Made by a program: the position numbers and the translations under genes | Shown: positions 15,057 through 23,664 of the stretch, one piece after another | Numbering within the stretch: the first letter of the stretch is position 1 | Layout of the letters: the number at the start of each line of letters is the position of its first letter | Source of the DNA: an uncultured Bacteroidaceae bacterium | GTDB taxonomy: Bacteria > Bacteroidota > Bacteroidia > Bacteroidales > Bacteroidaceae | Assembly (NCBI GenBank): GCA_905234125.1 | Contig: CAJOGQ010000022.1 | Span: forward strand, 1 to 36,937 | Length of the DNA stretch: 36,937 nt | Direction: 5' to 3' | Notes under the pieces: generated by a model | What the model saw: the letters and a program-made list of their open reading frames with translations, nothing else | Database searches by the model: none | Told to the model about the DNA's origin: nothing

Positions 15057-15647
15057 ATGGATAAAGATATAAAAAATGAGGAGGTTGACGAGGAAATCGT
15101 GAACCCAACTGCCGAAGACACAGAGAATGTGGCCGAAGAAAAGGCAGAAAACAAGGATGAAAAAGTGGCTGAAGCTCCCAAGGAATTGACGCCAAAGGAG
15201 AAAATCGCTGAACTGGAGAAGCAGATTGAGGAGCTGAAGAACCAACAGTTGTATAAGGTGGCGGAGTTTGACAACTTCCGCAAACGTGTGATGCAAGAGA
15301 AGGCCGACCTTATCAAGAATGGCGGTTCGAAGGTTATCACTACCCTACTGCCCATCATCGATGACTTGGAGCGTGCCCAGCAGAACATGGACAAATATGA
15401 GGATGTAGCCGCCGTGAAGGAAGGGCTCAACCTGATCATTGACAAGTTCTTCAAACTGCTGGCTCAAGAAGGTCTGAAGAAGATGGATGTGGTGGGACAA
15501 CCTTTCGACAGCGACCTGCACGAAGCCATCGCTATGGTGCCTGGACAACCTGACAAGATGAAGGGTAAGGTGATGGACTGCATGACAGCAGGTTATACAT
15601 TGAATGACAAAGTAATCCGCTACGCAAAAGTTGCCGTGGCAGAATAA
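15057..15647 (+). CDS. grpE: Nucleotide exchange factor GrpE
   Basis: A 196-residue GrpE that releases ADP from DnaK in the cytoplasmic Hsp70 cycle. The N-terminal 50 residues are acidic and low-complexity, followed by the long coiled coil (KEKIAELEKQIEELKNQQLY) and family features KVAEFDNFRKRV, LLPIIDDLERA, and the C-terminal beta domain with GQPFDSDLHEAIAMVP and GYTLNDKVIRYAKVAVA. The open frame extends upstream to 14967 but those codons fall in the hairpin region; ATG 15057 gives the usual length. dnaJ starts 21 bases later, so the two form an operon; dnaK is not in this window. Confidence 0.95.
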   Translation: MDKDIKNEEVDEEIVNPTAEDTENVAEEKAENKDEKVAEAPKELTPKEKIAELEKQIEELKNQQLYKVAEFDNFRKRVMQEKADLIKNGGSKVITTLLPIIDDLERAQQNMDKYEDVAAVKEGLNLIIDKFFKLLAQEGLKKMDVVGQPFDSDLHEAIAMVPGQPDKMKGKVMDCMTAGYTLNDKVIRYAKVAVAE

Positions 15648-15668
15648 CAGAAAGAAAGATAGAAGACT

Positions 15669-16835
15669 GTGGCAAAAAGAGACTACTACGAAGTGCTGGG
15701 AGTGTCGAAAACGGCTTCCGATGACGAGATAAAGAAGGCCTATAAGAAGATGGCCATCAAGTATCACCCCGACCGCAATCCAGGTGACAAACAAGCTGAA
15801 GAGAAGTTCAAGGAGGCTGCTGAGGCTTACGATGTGTTGCGTGACCCTCAGAAGCGTCAGCGGTATGACCAGTTCGGACCCGATGCCTTTGGCCCTGGTG
15901 CTGGTGGATTTGGTGGACAAGGAATGTCTATGGACGACATCTTCAGCATGTTTGGCGACATCTTCGGAGGCGGTTTCAGCGGCGGTTTCAGCGGTTTTGG
16001 CGGCGGATTTGGTGGCGGCGGTCAACGCAGAAAGCCTGTCTATAAGGGACAAGACTTGCGCATGCGCATCGAGTTGGATCTGAACGACATCGTGAATGGT
16101 GTGACCAAGAAGTTCAATGTACGCACAGACATCACTTGCCCTCATTGCAATGGTTCTGGTTCAGAAGACGGACAAGAATCGACTTGTGGCACCTGTAACG
16201 GACAAGGCGTAGTGTACAAAACCCGCCAGACGATGCTGGGCATTATGCAGACACAGACCGTGTGCGACACTTGTCATGGTGAGGGCAAAGTCATCAAGAA
16301 CAAATGTAAACATTGCAACGGAGAAGGCATCGTGAAGGGTGAGAAGCAAGTGGAGGTGGAACTCCCTGCCGGCTTGGTGGAAGGTTACGCCTACAATTTC
16401 CAAGGCAAAGGTGGAGCAGGTCGTCGGAATGGTGTGAATGGCGACTTGCAGATTCTCGTGCATGAGAAGCCACATGCGGAATTGTTGCGCGACGGCGTGG
16501 ATCTCGTCTATAACCTCTTGCTTACGATTCCTCAAGCTGTGCTTGGCACCTCGCTCGAAGTACCCACCCATGATGGAAAGGCAAAAATCACGATTCCATC
16601 GGGCACTCAGCCTGGAACTGTCTTGCGTCTGAAGGGCAAGGGCATCCCAGATATCAATAGTTATGGCAATCAACGCGGCGATGAAATCATCAACATTTCC
16701 GTCTATATGCCAGAGGCGCTCACAAAAGATGAGAAGAAAGCGATAGAAGTGCTCGCTAACGGTGACAACGTAAAGCCTTCCACAAGTATTAAAGACCGAA
16801 TCTTCAGTCACTTCAGGGCTTATTTCAAGAAGTGA
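15669..16835 (+). CDS. dnaJ: Molecular chaperone DnaJ (Hsp40)
   Basis: A 388-residue type I DnaJ that delivers unfolded substrates to DnaK and stimulates its ATPase. Complete architecture: J domain with YHPDRN (HPD at about 33-35), a Gly/Phe-rich linker ([19 protein letters not shown]), four CxxCxGxG zinc motifs ([32 protein letters not shown]) and the two C-terminal substrate domains ending [10 protein letters not shown]. Start is GTG at 15669, the only start that keeps the J domain's [11 protein letters not shown] opening. It follows grpE by 21 bases and is convergent with dnaB. Confidence 0.97.
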   Translation: MAKRDYYEVLGVSKTASDDEIKKAYKKMAIKYHPDRNPGDKQAEEKFKEAAEAYDVLRDPQKRQRYDQFGPDAFGPGAGGFGGQGMSMDDIFSMFGDIFGGGFSGGFSGFGGGFGGGGQRRKPVYKGQDLRMRIELDLNDIVNGVTKKFNVRTDITCPHCNGSGSEDGQESTCGTCNGQGVVYKTRQTMLGIMQTQTVCDTCHGEGKVIKNKCKHCNGEGIVKGEKQVEVELPAGLVEGYAYNFQGKGGAGRRNGVNGDLQILVHEKPHAELLRDGVDLVYNLLLTIPQAVLGTSLEVPTHDGKAKITIPSGTQPGTVLRLKGKGIPDINSYGNQRGDEIINISVYMPEALTKDEKKAIEVLANGDNVKPSTSIKDRIFSHFRAYFKK

Positions 16836-16869
16836 CATCTTTCCCCACAATCAGAACAGGCAAATAAAA

Positions 16870-16896
16870 GTGGATACCCCAGATTGGAGTATCCAC
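16870..16896. terminator. Hairpin between convergent dnaJ and dnaB
   Basis: GTGGATACCCC (16870-16880) and GGAGTATCCAC (16886-16896) pair with one mismatch and a 5-base loop. Read on the minus strand, TTTTATTTG follows, as in a terminator for dnaB; on the plus strand it closes dnaJ with only a poor T tract. Probably bidirectional. Confidence 0.65.
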
Positions 16897-16930
16897 GCCT
16901 TCTAATTGATAAAGTGAGAAAAAAATGTTT

Positions 16931-17011
16931 CATTCATTCATCACTTACCGTTGCTCGCGCAACCTTTCGATGAAAGAATGTATGCCTTGCATTCTCACGA
17001 ATTGAGGCATA
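16931..17011. other. Structured intergenic segment with stacked hairpins
   Basis: CATTCATTCATC (16931-16942) pairs with GATGAAAGAATG (16969-16980) with one mismatch, enclosing an inner GTTGC/GCAAC stem (16950-16954 and 16959-16963). Then TATGCCT (16981-16987) pairs with AGGCATA (17005-17011). No gene is visible in the 261-base gap between dnaJ and dnaB. It may be 3' UTR structure or a small RNA. Confidence 0.4.
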
Positions 17012-17096
17012 ATAGACTAATTTTTATATTTCATTCAATCTTACTTACACGAATATTCTCGTGCCGATTCACTATATTGTGATTGATAATTCGTTA

Positions 17097-18650
17097 TCAG
17101 AATGGAGCATCTCCAGGCATGCTCGAAAGGTCAAAACTATCGAAGGAATCGTCATCTTGCCCATTTAAGTTCATCTTCGACGGCATCGGCTTGATGGTTC
17201 CATCATCCGTAGGCAAAGGAGGCAGTTCGTCGTCCAGATTCAGGAATCGAGCATGCTCACTACGGAAGCGGAGACGCACATCACCCACAGCACCATTACG
17301 ATGCTTGGCTATGATGATTTCTGCTATGCCTTTCGTATCGTTGCCATGTTGGTCTTTATATATTTTATAATATTCAGGTCGATGGATGAAGCACACCATA
17401 TCGGCATCCTGCTCAATGGCACCAGACTCGCGAAGGTCACTCAACTGGGGACGCTTGCTGTCGGGATTATCAGGATTACTGCTGGAACGTTGCTCTACAG
17501 AACGGTTCAACTGTGACAATGCTATGATGGGAATATTGAGTTCCTTAGCCAAACCCTTGAGCGAACGAGAAATAGTGGATACCTCTTCTTGGCGGGAGTT
17601 GTAAGACATGCCCGATGCATTCATCAACTGGAGATAGTCTATAATGATTATCTGTACACCAAAATCACGAACCAATCGGCGTGCTTTCGTACGCAATTCG
17701 AATACAGAAAGCGAGGGCGTGTCATCGACATAGAGAGGTGCACCAAAGAGTTCCTGCATCTTCATGTCAAGTTGTGCCCATTCATGAGGTGCCAACTGAC
17801 CACTTTTTATCTTCTCACCAGAAATCTCGCACACGTTCACCAACAAACGATTCACCAACTGTACGTTCGACATTTCAAGCGAGAACATAGCAATAGGTAT
17901 CTTACGATCAACCGCCATGTTGCGAGCCATCGAGAGCACAAACGCAGTCTTACCCATCGCAGGACGAGCGGCAATAATAATGAGATCGGAGTTTTGCCAA
18001 CCAGAAGTCATCGCATCCAACTTATCAAAACCAGAAGCAAGACCAGATAAGCCATCTGTACGGGCTGCAGCCTTCTTCAATAGTTCGTACGCCTCACTAA
18101 TGACAGGGTCTATCTGCGTGAAGTCTTTCTTGAGATTCGATTTGGAAAGTTCAAACAACTCACCCTCAGCCTTTTGCATGAGTTCCTGGATGTCTTGACT
18201 TTCATCGAACGCTAACTTCTGAATACCACTCGTATAAGAAATAAGATCACGCGCAAGCGCTTTCTGTGCGACAATTCGGGCGTGATATTCAAGGTGAGCC
18301 GCAGAGAGCATGGAACGTGAAAGTTCTGCCAAATAGGCTGCTCCGCCAGCATTTTCCAAATCACCATTCTTTTGCAACTGTTCCGTCACAGTAAGCACAT
18401 CGATGGGGGCATTGGAGGCCGCCAACGACTGAATGGCCTGAAAGATGATTTGATGTTTCGACTCGTAGAAAGATGGCGGCTTCAAGAAATCAGAAACTGT
18501 AGCAAAAGCATCTTGCTCAATCAAGCACGCACCAATCACAGCCTTCTCAAGTTCAACGGCTTGAGGCTGCAAGCGACCCAACTGTGCAAGTTGGTCTTGT
18601 TCGTTACTACGAGCAGGTCTTTTGCGGTTTGAATTTCTTTGTTCTGGCAT
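17097..18650 (-). CDS. dnaB: Replicative DNA helicase DnaB
   Basis: A 517-residue hexameric helicase that unwinds DNA ahead of the replication fork. The N-terminal collar domain has QPQAVELEKAVIGACL (28-43), and the RecA-like motor has RPAMGKT (229-235), SLEMS and IIIDYLQLM further on, plus the GAIEQDADMVCFIHRPEYY end typical of DnaB. No intein is present. ATG 18650 (MPEQRN) is chosen; the longer reading from 18677 would begin inside a leader hairpin (GGGCAT/ATGCCC, 18672-18688). The acidic tail DDDSFDSFDLSS is normal for Bacteroidota. It is transcribed away from the nqr operon. Confidence 0.96.
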   Translation of the reverse strand: MPEQRNSNRKRPARSNEQDQLAQLGRLQPQAVELEKAVIGACLIEQDAFATVSDFLKPPSFYESKHQIIFQAIQSLAASNAPIDVLTVTEQLQKNGDLENAGGAAYLAELSRSMLSAAHLEYHARIVAQKALARDLISYTSGIQKLAFDESQDIQELMQKAEGELFELSKSNLKKDFTQIDPVISEAYELLKKAAARTDGLSGLASGFDKLDAMTSGWQNSDLIIIAARPAMGKTAFVLSMARNMAVDRKIPIAMFSLEMSNVQLVNRLLVNVCEISGEKIKSGQLAPHEWAQLDMKMQELFGAPLYVDDTPSLSVFELRTKARRLVRDFGVQIIIIDYLQLMNASGMSYNSRQEEVSTISRSLKGLAKELNIPIIALSQLNRSVEQRSSSNPDNPDSKRPQLSDLRESGAIEQDADMVCFIHRPEYYKIYKDQHGNDTKGIAEIIIAKHRNGAVGDVRLRFRSEHARFLNLDDELPPLPTDDGTIKPMPSKMNLNGQDDDSFDSFDLSSMPGDAPF

Positions 18651-18706
18651 CTTTATAGGTTTAAAGAACATGGGCATTTAGGATGCCCCTTTCACTTTAT
18701 CGATTG

Positions 18707-18738
18707 CAAATTTAGTTAAAATAAATGAATCGAACAAA
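18707..18738 (-). promoter_or_regulatory. dnaB promoter
   Basis: Read on the minus strand, TTTG (18735-18738) and TAAATTTG (18707-18714) are 20 bases apart, a near-ideal Bacteroidota promoter. The leader would be about 50 bases and contains the hairpin at 18672-18688. Confidence 0.75.
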
Positions 18739-18751
18739 CAGATTCAGAAAA

Positions 18752-18799
18752 AGTTATCAACAGTCTAAGTGCCAAAACTGTTGATAACTCTGTGAATAA
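18752..18799. promoter_or_regulatory. Cluster of DnaA-box-like sequences in a perfect inverted repeat
   Basis: AGTTATCAACAGT (18752-18764) and ACTGTTGATAACT (18777-18789) form a perfect 13-base inverted repeat with a 12-base spacer. Each arm contains TTATCAACA, one base from the DnaA box TTATCCACA. TGTGAATAA at 18791-18799 is TTATTCACA on the minus strand, a full match to TTWTNCACA. The cluster lies just upstream of the dnaB promoter in the 512-base gap to nqrA. A poly-T stretch follows at 18831-18839, and one more partial match (TGTTACACA) near 18884. It could be a DnaA-regulated promoter or part of a replication origin. Confidence 0.5.
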
Positions 18800-19066
18800 C
18801 GCGATTCCATCGTAGATTTTCCCTTGTGATTTTTTTTTTGCTTTTTCAGGCTAACACTTGCGAAAACACCTCAGAATTCCATTTCTGTTACACAAAAGAA
18901 GATTCGTGAACACATTTACGGAAGTATCTCCTACCCCATCATGATCAAACACCATTTCATTGTTTTGTCGGTTTGACAAATGAGCATCATACTTGCATGA
19001 AAATACTTTTTTATGTTTTTTTATTAAATATGTGTCTGGAAATTTCGGTATTCCATTTTAAAGCAG

Positions 19067-19074
19067 TACCTTTG
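19067..19074 (+). promoter_or_regulatory. nqr operon promoter (-7 element)
   Basis: TACCTTTG at 19067-19074, with a weak AATTTCGG about 20 bases upstream in the -33 position. The leader to nqrA is roughly 80 bases; the rest of the 18800-19160 gap is AT-rich with no gene seen. Confidence 0.6.
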
Positions 19075-19162
19075 TGCCGTTTTAAGAAAAAGGAGACCAC
19101 ACAGGAGGGTTCTACAGTAAGATTATAAGAGAGAAACAAATCATAGTTAACATTAACAAATT

Positions 19163-20506
19163 ATGGCGAATGTAATTAAAATTACGAAAGGCTTGAACAT
19201 CAACCTCAAAGGTAAGGCTGCTGCTCAGGTTTCTGCTGCGCCTGCATCGAAGGTATATGGCCTGGTTCCCGATGCATTCTGGGGCATGAAACCAAAAGTG
19301 GTGGTCAAAGAAGGGGATGATGTGAAGGCTGGCGATGCATTGTTTGTGAACAAACAACATCCAGAAGTAAAGTTCGTCTCCCCTGTCGCGGGCAAAGTAA
19401 CGCTCGTGGAGAGAGGCGACCGTCGTAAAGTTTTGAGCGTTCAAGTGGAGGCCGCTGCCGAACAGGCATACGTGGACTTCGGAAAGAAGGACGTGAAATC
19501 GCTGACGAGTGAGCAAGTGAAAGAGGCTCTCCTCGAAAGCGGTCTTTTCGGGTTCTTCATTCAGCGCCCTTATGCCGTCGTTGCAGATCCTAACGACACA
19601 CCAAAGGGCATCTTTGTGTCTGCCATTGCAGATATGCCGCTCGCAGCTGACATCGACGTAGTAATGAAGGGCAATGAGGCTGATTTCCAGACGGGTATCT
19701 CCGCACTTGCCAAATTGGCCAAGGTATATCTTGGTGTGAAGCCTGGTAGTGCTTTGGCTAACACGAAAGATGCTGAGGTAACGGCATTCAGTGGTAAATG
19801 CCCTGCTGGCAACGTAGGTGTACAAATTAACCACGTCAATCCCATCAACAAGGGAGAAGTGGTGTGGACCATCGGTGCTGAAGAAGTCATCTTCATTGGC
19901 CGACTGTTCAACACAGGAAAGGTGAATCTCACCCGCACCATCGCTGTGGCAGGTTCTGAAATCAAGGAGCCTCAGTACAAGCAGGTGCTGATAGGTGCCA
20001 AGATTGGCGACATCGTAGCTGGCAATGTGAAGACTGAACAGAAGGTTCGCATCATCGACGGTAATCCGCTCACAGGCATGAAGACCAGCGAGAACGATTT
20101 CCTTCTTGCCCATTCCACCGAGGTTTCTGCCATTCCTGAAGGCGACGAGGCCAACGAACTCTTCGGTTGGATTGCTCCACGCCTCAAGAACTTCTCTGTC
20201 AGCCGTTCTTATTTCTCTTGGCTCATGCCAAAGAATAAGGAGTATGTGCTTGACGCTCGTGTGAAAGGCGGTCATCGTCACATGATTTTCAGTGGCGAAT
20301 ATGAATCCGTTTTCCCGATGGACATTTATCCAGAACAGCTCGTCAAGGCCATCATCGCAGGCGACATCGACCGCATGGAAGCACTCGGCATCTATGAGGT
20401 GGCTCCTGAGGACTTTGCTGTGGCTGAGTTTGTGGATAGCTCAAAAGTTGAACTTCAGCGCATTGTTCGAGAGGGTCTCGACATGCTGCGTAAAGAAAAC
20501 GAATAA
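19163..20506 (+). CDS. nqrA: Na+-translocating NADH:quinone oxidoreductase subunit A
   Basis: The 447-residue NqrA is the large peripheral cytoplasmic subunit of the sodium-pumping NADH dehydrogenase, which oxidises NADH, reduces quinone and exports Na+. It starts MANVIKITKGLNINLKGKA, keeps GDALFVNKQHPEVKFVSPVAG (a biotinyl-like stretch) near residue 55 and FSGKCPAGNVGVQINH mid-protein, and has KEYVLDARVKGGHRHMIFSG late. The length is normal. It is the first gene of a complete, ordered nqrABCDEF operon with gaps of 5, 15, 15, 30 and 21 bases. Confidence 0.96.
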   Translation: MANVIKITKGLNINLKGKAAAQVSAAPASKVYGLVPDAFWGMKPKVVVKEGDDVKAGDALFVNKQHPEVKFVSPVAGKVTLVERGDRRKVLSVQVEAAAEQAYVDFGKKDVKSLTSEQVKEALLESGLFGFFIQRPYAVVADPNDTPKGIFVSAIADMPLAADIDVVMKGNEADFQTGISALAKLAKVYLGVKPGSALANTKDAEVTAFSGKCPAGNVGVQINHVNPINKGEVVWTIGAEEVIFIGRLFNTGKVNLTRTIAVAGSEIKEPQYKQVLIGAKIGDIVAGNVKTEQKVRIIDGNPLTGMKTSENDFLLAHSTEVSAIPEGDEANELFGWIAPRLKNFSVSRSYFSWLMPKNKEYVLDARVKGGHRHMIFSGEYESVFPMDIYPEQLVKAIIAGDIDRMEALGIYEVAPEDFAVAEFVDSSKVELQRIVREGLDMLRKENE

Positions 20507-20511
20507 GCAAT

Positions 20512-21687
20512 ATGGGACTTAAGAAATTTCTTGACAATTTGAAGCCTACCTTCTCAGAAGGAGGTAAGTTCAGCGCTTTCGGCTCTCTCTTTGACGCAGC
20601 GGAGACTTTTTTCTTTGTGCCTAATGAGACAGCTAAGGTGCGTGGCGCTCAGATTCACGACGCCATCGACTCCAAGCGCTCCATTTTCTTTGTGGTGATC
20701 GCCCTGATTCCCGCCATCCTCTTCGGAATGTACAATATCGGTTATCAGCATGCTCTTGTGACAGGTGGTTGCACCCCTGACGCTTGTCCTTGTGCCGATG
20801 TGTGGGGCAATTTCCTTTATGGTCTTGCGGTAATGTTGCCTAAGATTATTGTAAGCTATGCTGTAGGTCTTGGCATCGAAATCGCTGTAGCTCAGTGGAA
20901 AAAGGAAGAAGTACACGAGGGTTTCTTCGTGACGGGTATCCTCATTCCACTTATTGTTCCTGTGAATTGCCCTCTCTGGATTCTTGCTCTTGCAACGGCA
21001 TTCGCAGTCATCTTCGCAAAGGAAGTGTTTGGTGGTACTGGTATGAACATTTTCAACCCAGCCCTCGTCACTCGTGCCTTCCTCTTCTTCGCCTATCCAT
21101 CTATGATGTCGGGCGATAAGGTGTGGGTGAACGGCAACTACATCGATTGTATCAATGGTGCTCCAGCTGTGGATGCTGTTTCGGCTGCTACCCCACTCGG
21201 TCAACTGGCTGCTGGTGAGGCTGTAACGGCTACTCCTATGCAGACGATTATCGGTACAATCCCCGGTTCCATCGGTGAAACTTCAGTCATCGCCATCCTG
21301 ATTGGTGCTGTCATCCTCATCTGGGCGAACATCGCCAGCTGGAAGATTATGCTCTCCACGTTTGTAGGTGGTGCCTTGATGGCTTACCTGCTCCGTTACG
21401 ATGGGGCACAAAACTTCGAGTGGTGGGAACAGCTCACCGTCGGCGGTTTCTGCTTTGGTGCTGTGTTCATGGCTACCGACCCTGTCACCAGCCCTCGCAC
21501 AGAAGGTGGTAAGTGGATTTTCGGTTTCCTGATTGGTGCGATGGCCATCATCATCCGTGTGCTCAACCCTGGTTATCCAGAAGGTATGATGCTCGCCATC
21601 CTGCTGATGAACGTGTTTGCACCTCTGTTCGACTATTTCTTCGTACAGGCTAATATCAACAAGCGCGCTAAGCGTGCCAAAAAGTAA
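20512..21687 (+). CDS. nqrB: NADH:quinone oxidoreductase subunit B
   Basis: A 391-residue polytopic inner-membrane subunit that carries a covalently bound FMN. The attachment motif SAATPLGQ (224-231) offers Thr227 as the likely FMN-linked residue. Membrane segments are visible from about residue 57 (IFFVVIALIPAILFGM) to near the C-terminus, with the conserved GFFVTGILIPLIVP and NIFNPALVTRAF between. It starts 5 bases after nqrA. A cysteine-containing loop (GGCTPDACPCADVWG, 85-99) between early helices is longer than in the enterobacterial protein as I recall it. Confidence 0.95.
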   Translation: MGLKKFLDNLKPTFSEGGKFSAFGSLFDAAETFFFVPNETAKVRGAQIHDAIDSKRSIFFVVIALIPAILFGMYNIGYQHALVTGGCTPDACPCADVWGNFLYGLAVMLPKIIVSYAVGLGIEIAVAQWKKEEVHEGFFVTGILIPLIVPVNCPLWILALATAFAVIFAKEVFGGTGMNIFNPALVTRAFLFFAYPSMMSGDKVWVNGNYIDCINGAPAVDAVSAATPLGQLAAGEAVTATPMQTIIGTIPGSIGETSVIAILIGAVILIWANIASWKIMLSTFVGGALMAYLLRYDGAQNFEWWEQLTVGGFCFGAVFMATDPVTSPRTEGGKWIFGFLIGAMAIIIRVLNPGYPEGMMLAILLMNVFAPLFDYFFVQANINKRAKRAKK

Positions 21688-21702
21688 AGGAGGAAACAAG
21701 AT

Positions 21703-22332
21703 ATGGCAAAACTGAATACAAATGGCAATGCATATACCATTATTTATGCATCCGTGATGGTCATCATCGTAGCATTTCTCCTTGCTTTCGTCGCTTCGGC
21801 ACTTAAGCCTACACAGGATGCAAATGTGGCTCTTGATACCAAGAAGCAGATTCTTGCTGCATTGAACATTCGCGACCTCTCGAATCCTGAGGCTGAGGCC
21901 AAGTACAACGAAGTCATCACCAATGGCGAACTCAACAGCCCCACCCTTACAGCTAACGTGGATGGTGAGGAGAAACTCATCGTTGCCGTGAAAGGTGCTG
22001 GTCTTTGGGGACCGCTTTGGGGATGGGTTTCCATCAACAAAGACGGTGAAACCGTGTATGGCACGTTCTTCAACCACGAATCTGAGACAGCTGGTCTGGG
22101 TGCCCGCATCAAGGAGCAGTGGTTCCAGGAAGCGTTCCAAGGCAAGAAAATTTATCAGGACGGAAAAGTTGCCCTTGGCGTATACAAGCAGGGTAAGGCT
22201 CCAGCCACACTCTCTACAGATAGCTACGTAGATGCTGTGACAGGTGCGACGCTGACGTCCAATGGTGTTAACGATATGATTCAAAAGTGCCTCTCTGATA
22301 ATCAAGGCGCGATTGAAGCATTCAAAAATTAA
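21703..22332 (+). CDS. nqrC: NADH:quinone oxidoreductase subunit C
   Basis: A 209-residue subunit with one N-terminal membrane helix (TIIYASVMVIIVAFLLAFVA, 12-31) and a periplasmic FMN-binding domain. The covalent FMN site is VTGATLTSNGV (179-189), with Thr185 as the likely attachment residue of the GATxT motif. ETAGLGARIKEQWF (128-141) is the other family hallmark. The protein is shorter than proteobacterial NqrC (about 255). GGAGG upstream of the start is a rare clear Shine-Dalgarno in this window (AAAGGAGGAAAC). Confidence 0.95.
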   Translation: MAKLNTNGNAYTIIYASVMVIIVAFLLAFVASALKPTQDANVALDTKKQILAALNIRDLSNPEAEAKYNEVITNGELNSPTLTANVDGEEKLIVAVKGAGLWGPLWGWVSINKDGETVYGTFFNHESETAGLGARIKEQWFQEAFQGKKIYQDGKVALGVYKQGKAPATLSTDSYVDAVTGATLTSNGVNDMIQKCLSDNQGAIEAFKN

Positions 22333-22347
22333 AGGAGGACAAAGAAT

Positions 22348-22983
22348 ATGAGTTTATTTTCAAAAGAGAATGGCGAAGTTTTCATGGGTCCGCTCAACTT
22401 GAACAACCCTATCGCAGTTCAGGTCCTCGGCATTTGTTCGGCACTCGCTGTCACTTCACAGCTGAAGCCGGCCATTGTGATGGGACTCTCTGTGACCGTC
22501 ATCACAGCATTCGCAAACGTGATTATTTCCTTGATTCGCAAGACCATTCCTAACCGCATCCGCATCATCGTACAGCTGGTAGTGGTGGCTGCTCTCGTAA
22601 CCATTGTGAGCAATATCCTCAAAGCTTATGTTTATGATGTGAGCGTGCAACTCTCTGTGTATGTCGGATTGATCATCACCAACTGTATCCTCATGGGGCG
22701 TCTTGAGGCTTTCGCCATGCAGAACGGACCTTGGGAGAGTTTCCTCGATGGAATCGGCAATGGTCTCGGATATGCCATCGTACTCGTTATCGTTGGTTTC
22801 GTCCGTGAGATTCTTGGTTTCGGCACCTTGTTCGATTTCCAGATCATCCCTGACAGCGCTTACGTTGAAAACGGTGGTCTCTACATCAACAACGGTATGA
22901 TGACTATGCCAGCTATGGCACTCATCATCGTTGCTTGTGTCATTTGGGCACACCGTGCTTACAATAAGGATATAACAGCATAA
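22348..22983 (+). CDS. nqrD: NADH:quinone oxidoreductase subunit D
   Basis: A 211-residue integral membrane subunit with about six helices. It opens with a short soluble N-terminus, then NPIAVQVLGICSALAVTSQLKPA, NCILMGRLEAFAM and GFVREILGFG, all NqrD/RnfE-like; NqrD and NqrE form the paired membrane core around an Fe-S centre and are homologous to each other. AAAGGAGGACAAAG precedes the ATG by a normal distance, so translation is Shine-Dalgarno driven. Confidence 0.95.
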   Translation: MSLFSKENGEVFMGPLNLNNPIAVQVLGICSALAVTSQLKPAIVMGLSVTVITAFANVIISLIRKTIPNRIRIIVQLVVVAALVTIVSNILKAYVYDVSVQLSVYVGLIITNCILMGRLEAFAMQNGPWESFLDGIGNGLGYAIVLVIVGFVREILGFGTLFDFQIIPDSAYVENGGLYINNGMMTMPAMALIIVACVIWAHRAYNKDITA

Positions 22984-23013
22984 GTGTAACATACCTCAAT
23001 AAAAACAGAAATT

Positions 23014-23643
23014 ATGGAACATTTCATTAGTTTGTTCGTTCGCTCCATCTTTGTGGACAACATGATTTTCGCTTTCTTCTTGGGTATGTGCTCTTATCTT
23101 GCAGTATCCAAGACAGTAAAGACCTCATTCGGACTGGGTGTGGCAGTAACCTTTGTGCTCCTCATCACAGTGCCCGTTGACTATTTGCTCCAGACGAAAG
23201 TGCTCGCCAACGGTGCTTTGGCCGAAGGTGTTGATTTAACCTTCCTCGCATTCATCCTCTTCATTGCAGTCATCGCAGGTATGGTGCAACTCGTCGAGAT
23301 GATTGTGGAGCGCTTCTCCCCTTCTCTCTATGCCGCACTCGGTATCTTCCTACCGCTGATTGCCGTGAACTGCGCCATCATGGGTGCATCGCTCTTCATG
23401 CAGCAGCGCATTCTCATGGATCCTGAGACTTCCACTCAGGCCATCTCTGGTGTGGGTGACTGCATTGCCTATGCACTCGGCTCAGGTATCGGCTGGACAC
23501 TCGCCATCGTAGGTCTTGCCGCCATCCGCGAGAAGATGGCCTACTCCGATGTGCCAAAACCCCTGCAGGGTCTCGGCATCACCTTCATCACCGTTGGTCT
23601 CATGGCAATGGCATTCATGTGTTTCTCTGGTCTCAAACTCTAA
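23014..23643 (+). CDS. nqrE: NADH:quinone oxidoreductase subunit E
   Basis: A 209-residue membrane subunit with the NqrE/RnfA pattern: [20 protein letters not shown] at the N-terminus, [10 protein letters not shown] with Cys26, and [13 protein letters not shown] mid-protein whose Cys is the partner residue for the inter-subunit iron centre. Helices fill nearly the whole length. The 30-base gap to nqrD is the largest inside the operon. Confidence 0.95.
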   Translation: MEHFISLFVRSIFVDNMIFAFFLGMCSYLAVSKTVKTSFGLGVAVTFVLLITVPVDYLLQTKVLANGALAEGVDLTFLAFILFIAVIAGMVQLVEMIVERFSPSLYAALGIFLPLIAVNCAIMGASLFMQQRILMDPETSTQAISGVGDCIAYALGSGIGWTLAIVGLAAIREKMAYSDVPKPLQGLGITFITVGLMAMAFMCFSGLKL

Positions 23644-23664
23644 AAAAGAAAGGACATAGCAATT

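Noticed and set aside
16836..17096. Possible tRNA or other RNA gene in the dnaJ-dnaB gap
   Set aside because: The hairpins do not form a cloverleaf and no CCA-type end or anticodon loop is visible.
19112..20281. A 389-residue minus-strand open frame over nqrA
   Set aside because: nqrA is unmistakable on the plus strand and belongs to the complete operon.
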